DNA from: Micromonospora avicenniae
GTDB taxonomy: Bacteria > Actinomycetota > Actinomycetes > Mycobacteriales > Micromonosporaceae
NCBI RefSeq assembly: GCF_900156065.1
Contig: NZ_FTNF01000012.1
Span: 62,001-126,000 of the forward strand
DNA: 64,000 nt
Reading direction: 5' to 3'
The position numbers were made by a program, and so were the translations under genes. Every line of letters starts with the position of its first letter. The stretch's first letter is position 1. Under the pieces are notes generated by a model. It was given only the letters and a program-made list of their open reading frames with translations. It had not been told where the DNA came from and made no database searches. Below are positions 59,033-64,000 of the stretch, in pieces.

Positions 59033-59540
59033 ATGCAGTGCACTGACACGCACGGCACCTCTATCGTCGGGTTCGCCTTCGCCGACCTGCTCGGCCGATC
59101 AGGTGCTGCGACGCTTCACCCGCGGCGGGCCCAAGCACCCCACCTACCGGGCAATCGAGGAACTCGGGCAGGCGGTACGTGCGGCCTTCATCTGCGACTA
59201 CCTCGCCGACGCCGACCTGCGGCGCGAGATCAACGACGGCCGCCAGGTCTTGGAGAACTGGAACTCCGCCAACCAGAGCCTGTTCTACGGCAAGGACGGC
59301 GACCTGACCGGCTCCGACAAGGAGTCCCAGGAAATCTCGGTGCTCGCCGTGCACCTGCTCCAGTCCGCGCTGGTGCACGTCAACACCCTGCCCCTCCAAG
59401 ACGTCCTGAGCGAGCAGATGTGGCAGAAGCGGCTCACCGAGCGGCGGGCTCTATCCCTGTTGTTCTGGACCCACGTGAACACCTACGGCCGGTTCGAGCT
59501 GGACATGACTTCCCACCTCGACCTCAGTGTTGTGGCGTAA
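59033..59540 (+). pseudogene. second Tn3-family transposase remnant (DDE C-terminal part)
   Basis: A short piece QCTDTHGTSIVGFAFADLLG (59036-59095) from the catalytic domain is joined, with a frame change, to ADQVLRRFTRGGPKHPTY onwards (59097-59540): GQAVRAAFICDYLADADLRREI, ENWNSANQSLFYGKDGDLTG, VHLLQSALVHVNTLPLQDVL, ending LDLSVVA-stop. This is the C-terminal third of a Tn3-family TnpA. Sequence details differ from the 20.6 kb remnant (different TnpA subgroup), so it is probably a separate insertion. Inactive. Confidence 0.82.
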
Positions 59541-59542
59541 GC

Positions 59543-60235
59543 CTAGGTGGCGTGGCCTGAGTCGTCGGTCAGCGCAGCCGCGGTCAAGGTGAGGTGCCGG
59601 ACCAGGACCGCGGCTGCGGTGTCGGCGTCGCGGGCCAGCACCGCCTCCTCCAGCATGCGGTGTTCCTTGGCGCCGTCCCGGTCGGGGTTGCGGTGCGCCG
59701 ACCAACGGCGGGCCAGCTCACTCGCGGTCCACAACCGGTCGAAGGTCTCCAGCAGCGCGTGGTTGCCACACCCTTCCAGCAACGTGCGGTGGAAGGCCCG
59801 GTGAGCATCGGCCCAGGCGCCGGTGTAGTACTCGCCCTCCTCCGGCACGTACGCCGGAGTACGCACCAGACGATGGTGGGCGGCCCGCACGCGGGCCTCC
59901 CAGTCGACGTCGCCGCGCTCGATGGACATGCGCAGGACGACCGGTTCGATGGTCCGACGGGCTTCCGCGATCTCCTGCCAGCGGCGGTCGGAGAAGGACG
60001 GGACTGCGAAGCCGCGGTTGGGCAGCCGGTCGGCGAGCCCTTCGCCGACCACCCGCACGAGCGCCTCGCGCACCACGGCGAGGCTCACGCCCTGCTCCTT
60101 GGCAAGGTCCTGCGGCTTGAGCGGGGCGCCAGGGGGGTGGTCCCCGCGCATGATCGCGTCCCGCAGGTGTGCGTAGACCTGCTCGGAAAGCATCTGCTTC
60201 CCCGGTGGGGTCGAGAAGCGCGCCGCCTCAGTCAT
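59543..60235 (-). CDS. GntR-family (FadR subfamily) transcriptional regulator
   Basis: A 230-residue regulator: winged HTH (about 17-80, LSEQVYAHLRDAIMRGDHPPGAPLKPQDLAKEQGVSLAVVREALVRVVGEGLADRLPNRGFAV) and the all-helical FCD effector domain with metal-binding His/Asp residues (about 95-220). It is divergent from the PEBP gene; ATAATCGATTAT between them is its probable operator. Ligand unknown, typically an organic acid. Confidence 0.92.
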   Translation of the reverse strand: MTEAARFSTPPGKQMLSEQVYAHLRDAIMRGDHPPGAPLKPQDLAKEQGVSLAVVREALVRVVGEGLADRLPNRGFAVPSFSDRRWQEIAEARRTIEPVVLRMSIERGDVDWEARVRAAHHRLVRTPAYVPEEGEYYTGAWADAHRAFHRTLLEGCGNHALLETFDRLWTASELARRWSAHRNPDRDGAKEHRMLEEAVLARDADTAAAVLVRHLTLTAAALTDDSGHAT

Positions 60236-60270
60236 GAGCCCAGCCTAGACGATCCTAGACGATCCACTTA

Positions 60271-60282
60271 ATAATCGATTAT
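60271..60282. promoter_or_regulatory. candidate GntR operator
   Basis: ATAATCGATTAT, a perfect 12-bp palindrome, lies between the divergent GntR and PEBP genes. A direct repeat CCTAGACGAT (60244-60253, 60254-60263) precedes it, near the GntR start. Confidence 0.55.
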
Positions 60283-60343
60283 CTGTGTTACTGTCGATTC
60301 GGTAGCCCATGAGGGCGCCCCCGTCCGGAAAGGAACTACTGCT

Positions 60344-60877
60344 GTGCCTGCCAACGACCCCTTCGCCCGCCTCGCCCAGGCGGCCTCATTCACCGTCACC
60401 AGCACCACCGTCACCGACGGCGCCGCCTGGCCGCCCGAGCAGCACTCCTCCGGTCTGCCCGGCGGGAAGGACACGTCCCCGCAACTGTCCTGGAGCGGCG
60501 CCCCGGACGGCACCAAGAGCTACGCCGTCACCGTCTACGACCCCGACGCCCCAACCGGGTCCGGGTTCTGGCACTGGGCGGTCGCCGACATCCCGGCCAG
60601 CGTCAGCGAGCTCCCCGAGGGCGCCGGCGACGACACCGGCTCACATCTGCCCGATGGCGCCTATCAGTTGCCCAACGACGCCCGCGTGGCCCGCTACATC
60701 GGCGCCGCCCCGCCGGCCGGACACGGCCCGCACCGTTACTTCGTCGTGGTGCACGCCCTCGACATCCCCTCGACAGGCGTCCCGGCCGACGCCACACCGG
60801 CCGTCCTCGGCTTCACCATGGCCGGTCACACCCTCGGACGCGCCGTGTTGATCGCCACTGCCGAAACACCCGCCTGA
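60344..60877 (+). CDS. YbhB/YbcL-family Raf kinase inhibitor-like protein (PEBP)
   Basis: A 177-residue phosphatidylethanolamine-binding-protein fold: QLSWSGAPDGTKSYAVTVYDPDAPTGSGFWHWAVADIPASVSELPEG is the PEBP signature (DPDAP...WHW), with HRYFVVVHALDI later. Bacterial members are of unknown function. GTG 60344 lies about 10 nt after AAAGGA. It is probably co-transcribed with the SCO6745-type gene 33 nt downstream, under the divergent GntR regulator. Confidence 0.9.
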   Translation: MPANDPFARLAQAASFTVTSTTVTDGAAWPPEQHSSGLPGGKDTSPQLSWSGAPDGTKSYAVTVYDPDAPTGSGFWHWAVADIPASVSELPEGAGDDTGSHLPDGAYQLPNDARVARYIGAAPPAGHGPHRYFVVVHALDIPSTGVPADATPAVLGFTMAGHTLGRAVLIATAETPA

Positions 60878-60910
60878 CAGCGCCCCTCGACTCCCGGAGA
60901 CACCACCGCG

Positions 60911-61795
60911 ATGCACCTCGACGCTCTTCCCGACTCGGCCCGCACCGGCGACGGCCCGACGGACGTGAACGCCGTCCGCGCCGTCAGCCGCGCCGTCAGC
61001 GCCGCCCACCTGTTCATGTATCTTGCCCCCGAGACCACCGAGGAGGCGGCCGAGCTCGGCGTGACCGACCGCGGGCCGGCATATCTGGCCTTCCGGTCGG
61101 CCGCGATGGGCGCGGTTCCGTGGCAGGTCACCCTCGCGGCCTTCTACAACTTCAGCCCGCGGGCAGTGCGGGCCATGGCGGGCGTATGGGACGCCGCGCC
61201 GCCTGAGCGGTGGCAGGCCGCCCGCTTCCTGGCCGCCGGCCGGGCGATGCGGCGCGTCGACGTACATCTCACGGATGACCACCTTGCCGAGGCGCGCTCG
61301 CTGATCGACCCGGTCGTCGCCGGTGCCGACTACGCCGGCAAGGTGCTGGCCGCCGCGAACGCCTCGGTCGCGCTTCCCTCCGATCCTCTCGTCGCACTCT
61401 GGCAGCAGATCACGGTGGCGCGCGAGTGGCGCGGCGACGCCCATCTCGTCGTACTCGCCGACAACGGCCTCGGGCCCTGCGACTGTCTCGTTCTGCACAC
61501 CGCAACCGGCCGCCTCTCCACAGCTCTCGCGCGAGCGACCCGCCAGTGGAACGACGAGGAGTGGAGTGCGGCGACGGCACGCCTCGTCGCGCGCGGCTGG
61601 CTCGACTCCAACGCTATGGTCACCGAGGCCGGCAGTGCGGCACGCGAGCGCATCGAAGTGGAAACAGACGAGCACTGCGCCGCGCTGTGGGCACCGATCG
61701 GCAACGCAGGCGCCCGCCGCTTCGCCTCGCTCATCGCACCGATCACCAACGCATTCACCGCAGCAGGGACGTTTCAGGGTGAGAACGGGTTGTGA
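60911..61795 (+). CDS. SCO6745-family protein
   Basis: A 294-residue protein of the actinobacterial SCO6745/SalK-like type: VSRAVSAAHLFMYLAPETTEEAAELGVTDRGPAYLAFRSAAMGAVPWQVTLAAFYNFSPRAVRAMAGVWDAAPPERWQAARF matches the recurring APE...G..PAYLA.RSAPLG..P..V..A.FYNF pattern of these proteins. A C-terminal winged-helix-like half is plausible. Function unknown. Likely operon with the PEBP gene. Confidence 0.78.
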   Translation: MHLDALPDSARTGDGPTDVNAVRAVSRAVSAAHLFMYLAPETTEEAAELGVTDRGPAYLAFRSAAMGAVPWQVTLAAFYNFSPRAVRAMAGVWDAAPPERWQAARFLAAGRAMRRVDVHLTDDHLAEARSLIDPVVAGADYAGKVLAAANASVALPSDPLVALWQQITVAREWRGDAHLVVLADNGLGPCDCLVLHTATGRLSTALARATRQWNDEEWSAATARLVARGWLDSNAMVTEAGSAARERIEVETDEHCAALWAPIGNAGARRFASLIAPITNAFTAAGTFQGENGL

Positions 61796-62224
61796 GAGCG
61801 AATCCGGGGTCGGCCCCTCGGCAGCCCTCCACGTTCGGCCGGTCGGAGGCCGACGACGTCGAGCAGCACGCCTGTCCGACAAGGCCACCGGCACCGCCGG
61901 GCCGATGCGGTACCTGCTGCACCGTTACGTGGACGCAACCTCGACGGCGTGGCGAACTTCCGGCTCCCGTGGTCGCCGTTGCCAGAACACACCGGGACGC
62001 TCCTCGTCGAGGCGTTGCAAGCCTCGACTCCGGACGCCTATCGGGCAGTGCGGATGCTCTTGACCGACTCCGACCTCACCCGGAAGATCGTCGCGCCGTG
62101 CCGTGCTGACCGGTGCCGGCCGTATCCGCTCTCACCGACTCAGCGCGGTGACCGACACCGCCCGCGTCTTCCGCGTTGAGCCCGAACGCGCAACTCGTTC
62201 GGCTTCTGACCTCTTTTGTTGCGT
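61796..62224. other. 429-bp gap, no assignable gene
   Basis: An ORF-like stretch (about 61949-62110, FRLPWSPLPEHTGTLLVEAL then TPDAYRAVRMLLTDSDLTRKIV) has codon-like composition and could be a fragment of a lost gene, but it has no recognised domain and no ribosome-binding site. Confidence 0.45.
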
Positions 62225-62260
62225 GCTGGGCTCTCCCTGGCCTGGCGAGGAGAGCCCAGC
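62225..62260. terminator. perfect 12-bp hairpin terminator
   Basis: GCTGGGCTCTCC (62225-62236) pairs with GGAGAGCCCAGC (62249-62260), 8 nt beyond the stop of the minus-strand VOC gene. Confidence 0.75.
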
Positions 62261-62267
62261 GGCCGCT

Positions 62268-62678
62268 CTACTCGCTCTTGGACCAGATCGGGCCCTGGTC
62301 GGTCCAGGTGACGCCCTTGTTGCGGCAGAGGCAGAACGGGTGGCCGATGGGGTCGGTGTAGACGCGCCAGCCGTAGCCGTGGGGGCCGATCGAGTCCTGC
62401 CGCAGGGTCGCGCCGAGGGCCAGGATGCGGCTCTGTTCGGCCTCGATGTCGTCGACTTCGAAGTCGAGATGGAACTGCTTGGGGTGCTCGCTGTCGGGCC
62501 ACTGCGGGGCGCGGTAGTCCTCCACCCGGATGAAGGCCAGCTCGATCTCGCCGAACCGGATGCCGGCCCAGTCGCCGTGGCTGCCCTCCTTGACCGGGCG
62601 ACCCGTCACCTCTGAATAGAAGGCTGCCAGCGCCATCGTGTCGGGGCAGTCGATGATGAAGTCGGTGAGTCGCAGCAT
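62268..62678 (-). CDS. VOC-superfamily (glyoxalase-like) protein
   Basis: A 136-residue VOC protein: LRLTDFIIDCPDTMALAAFYSEVTGRPV, IELAFIRVEDYRAPQWPDSEHPKQFHLDFEVDDIEAEQSRILALGAT, and VYTDPIGHPFCLCRNKG. Same single-module layout as the gene at 35327 and the common antibiotic-resistance-like VOC group (no activity assigned). ATG 62678 may be leaderless (CAAGAT 8 nt upstream). Confidence 0.85.
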   Translation of the reverse strand: MLRLTDFIIDCPDTMALAAFYSEVTGRPVKEGSHGDWAGIRFGEIELAFIRVEDYRAPQWPDSEHPKQFHLDFEVDDIEAEQSRILALGATLRQDSIGPHGYGWRVYTDPIGHPFCLCRNKGVTWTDQGPIWSKSE

Positions 62679-62899
62679 CCCGCGATCTTGCCACAAGATC
62701 AAATATGCCGGAGCTGGTCCGTGTCGGCAGCAGGGCCGGACCGTCGACCGCGACCCGCCGGGCCGGCACACCGAATTCCCGCTGCACCACACCGGCCCGT
62801 TCGGAGTCGTGCCCGGGTGGCGGGAAAAGCAGTGGACCGGGTGGTGCTCAGGCTTGTAGCTTGCGGTTGCCCGTGACGCCGCCCGAGGAGGTGAGACCC

Positions 62900-62959
62900 A
62901 TGAACGCTGTATCGATGTGGGTGCTCCCCCTTCCCGTCACGGTCGGGCGATTGACGTAG
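62900..62959 (+). CDS. candidate leader peptide upstream of rifampin monooxygenase-like gene
   Basis: A 19-codon ORF, MNAVSMWVLPLPVTVGRLT, preceded by the excellent ribosome-binding site GAGGAGGTGAG (62886-62896). Its TAG stop (62957-62959) overlaps the first bases of a long hairpin (62958-63009) that ends at the start codon of the next gene. This is the geometry of translational attenuators of resistance genes (erm, cat), where a drug-stalled ribosome opens the downstream hairpin. The peptide is not one I recognise. Confidence 0.65.
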   Translation: MNAVSMWVLPLPVTVGRLT

Positions 62960-63009
62960 GTGTCGCCGGGAGCGCCTCGCCAACAAGGCACTCCCGAAAG
63001 GCAACACCT
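62958..63009 (+). promoter_or_regulatory. hairpin covering the ribosome-binding region of the monooxygenase gene
   Basis: Three nested stems: AGGTGT (62958-62963) with ACACCT (63004-63009); CGGGAG (62967-62972) with CTCCCG (62991-62996); GCCT (62974-62977) with AGGC (62986-62989). The ribosome-binding stretch GAAAGG (62996-63001) is on the 3' side of the structure and ATG 63010 follows directly. Confidence 0.6.
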
Positions 63010-64000
63010 ATGCGCTCTCTGCGATTCACCGCCGAGCCATCGGCCACCGCTTCGACCGGGGGCGACGTGAGTGACGTCCTCGGGCTCCCCGCGTCGGCCT
63101 CCGACACCAATCCTGCGCCCCTCATGTTCGACGTGATCATTGCCGGGTGCGGGCCGACCGGTGCGATGCTGGCCGCCGAACTGCGGCTGCACGACGTGCG
63201 GGTACTCGTGCTGGAGAAGGAAACCGAGCCGGCGTCGTTCGTCCGCATCGTCGGTCTACACATTCGCAGCCTCGAGCTGATGGCCATGCGCGGGCTGCTC
63301 GAACGTATCCGCGAACGCGGAAGACGGCGTCCGGCCGGCGCCTACTTCGCCGGCATCGACAAGCCCGCGCCCGCGGGCCTGGATTCCGCGTACGCCTATC
63401 TGCTGGGCATCCCGCAGCCGGTCATCGTTCACCTGCTCGAAGAACACGCGATCGAGCTGGGTGCGCAGGTCCGGCGCGGTAGCGCGGTGACCGCTTTCCA
63501 GCAGGACGACGGCGGTGTGACCGTCGAGCTGGTCGACGGGGAGCAGTTGCGTACGCGCTATCTCGTCGGCTGTGACGGGGCGCGCAGCACGGTGCGGAAA
63601 CTACTCGGGGTCGGCTTCCCCGGCGAGCCCTCGCGGAACGACACGCTGATGGGCGAGGTGGAAGTGGGGGTGCCGCCGGAGGAGATCGCCGCCAGGATGA
63701 CCGAGATCCGCGACACCTACAAGCGATGGTGGCTCAGGCCTTTCGGCGAAAGGATCTACAGCGTAGTGGTTCCCGCCGCAGGAGTCAGCGACCGCGCGCA
63801 GCCGCCCACCCTCGAGGAGTTCAGGCAACAGCTGCGCGCCATCGCCGGGACCGACTTCGGTGTGCACTCCCCGCGCTGGTTGTCCCGCTTCGGGGATGCC
63901 ACCCGGCTGGCCGAACGTTATCGGGTCGGGCGGGTGCTGCTCGCCGGCGATGCGGCACACATCCATCCGCCCATCGGCGGGCAAGGCCTCAACCTGGGCG
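63010..64000 (+). CDS. rifampin monooxygenase-like FAD-dependent hydroxylase (3' end beyond window)
   Basis: Partial gene, 330 codons visible, open at the window edge. From MFDVIIAGCGPTGAMLAAEL (FAD GxGxxG) through RIVGLHIRSLELMAMRGLLER, YLVGCDGARSTVRKLLGVGFPGEP (DG motif) to VGRVLLAGDAAHIHPPIGGQ (GD motif), it closely follows Rox-type rifampin monooxygenases, which hydroxylate and linearise rifamycins. Rox proteins start at MFDV (ATG 63124 here), but the only ribosome-binding site precedes ATG 63010, adding 38 residues of unknown role; GTG 63067 is a third option. Enzyme class firm, rifamycin specificity probable. Confidence 0.85.
   Translation, partial: MRSLRFTAEPSATASTGGDVSDVLGLPASASDTNPAPLMFDVIIAGCGPTGAMLAAELRLHDVRVLVLEKETEPASFVRIVGLHIRSLELMAMRGLLERIRERGRRRPAGAYFAGIDKPAPAGLDSAYAYLLGIPQPVIVHLLEEHAIELGAQVRRGSAVTAFQQDDGGVTVELVDGEQLRTRYLVGCDGARSTVRKLLGVGFPGEPSRNDTLMGEVEVGVPPEEIAARMTEIRDTYKRWWLRPFGERIYSVVVPAAGVSDRAQPPTLEEFRQQLRAIAGTDFGVHSPRWLSRFGDATRLAERYRVGRVLLAGDAAHIHPPIGGQGLNLG

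Noticed and set aside
61949..62179. Small plus-strand ORF as a gene
   Set aside because: No ribosome-binding site, no domain, and the end is Arg/Pro-rich; at best a fragment of a lost gene.
62850..62875. Possible rifamycin-associated element (RAE) upstream of the monooxygenase
   Set aside because: GCTTGCGG is present (62859-62866) as in one half of the RAE palindrome, but the second half does not match, so the inverted repeat is missing.
1..64000. tRNA, rRNA, CRISPR arrays, complete insertion sequences, prophage
   Set aside because: No T-loop-like cloverleaf sequences, regular spacer repeats or intact transposase genes were seen on reading; a dedicated scan (tRNAscan-SE, CRISPR finder) would settle it.

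Overview
The window is high-GC (about 70% or more) actinobacterial DNA. Frequent GTG starts, leaderless-looking promoters, F420-type LLM oxidoreductases, an ECF41 sigma factor, an SCO6745-type protein and a rifampin-monooxygenase-like gene suggest a filamentous actinomycete, with Micromonospora or a relative as my best guess (inference from gene style, not a phylogeny). I see no rRNA, tRNA, CRISPR array, prophage or biosynthetic assembly line. Most of it is accessory chromosome: short operons, each with its own local regulator.

Layout. 0-5 kb: two regulator/short-chain-dehydrogenase divergons, the second continuing into an MFS exporter. 5-9.7 kb: secreted GH20 hexosaminidase, a methyltransferase, and a minus-strand unit of XRE-cupin regulator, TIGR04076-type protein and LLM oxidoreductase. 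9.7-13.3 kb: DUF3311 protein plus sodium:solute symporter, then an OFA-type MFS carrier with a 41-residue small subunit. 13.4-17.1 kb: SDR, patatin, a coiled-coil unknown and a nitronate monooxygenase. 17.2-19.7 kb: cydAB behind two BlaI/CopY-like dyads. 20.6-23.4 kb: decayed Tn3-family pieces (transposase remnant, possible res site, resolvase stub) surrounding an AhpD-like gene/ECF41 pair with matching promoters. 23.4-31.4 kb: HTH/DUF4180 pair, GDPD plus UMF1 transporter, thymidine kinase, an AidB-type acyl-CoA dehydrogenase and a NarL-type two-component system. 31.7-35.3 kb: a cation/anion transport operon (SLC13/ArsB-NhaD permease, CPA antiporter, KhtT-like RCK subunit) behind a proline-ending leader peptide and a hairpin. 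35.3-47.5 kb: VOC protein, tyrosine recombinase, WYL regulator, DapA/LysR divergon, Hsp20 with a HAIR (HspR) box, GNAT, DUF2087, MarR/MFS pair, GT39, LtrA and an aldo/keto reductase. 47.7-54.2 kb: a 487-residue unknown, LLM oxidoreductase, MmyB-type regulator, aldehyde dehydrogenase and methyltransferase. 54.7-58.3 kb: a 1166-residue secreted phosphodiester glycosidase/metallophosphoesterase behind a PHO box. 58.9-59.5 kb: a second Tn3 transposase remnant. 59.5-62.7 kb: GntR/PEBP/SCO6745 and a VOC protein. 62.9-64 kb: a leader peptide, a hairpin over the ribosome-binding region, and a rifampin-monooxygenase-like gene cut by the window end.

The most interesting signals are regulatory rather than new enzymes: two leader-peptide/hairpin arrangements (31.7 kb and 62.9 kb), the PHO box on the giant phosphodiesterase, the ECF41 promoter pair, the cyd dyads, and the scattered Tn3 debris. 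All names come from reading motifs; no database search was run.
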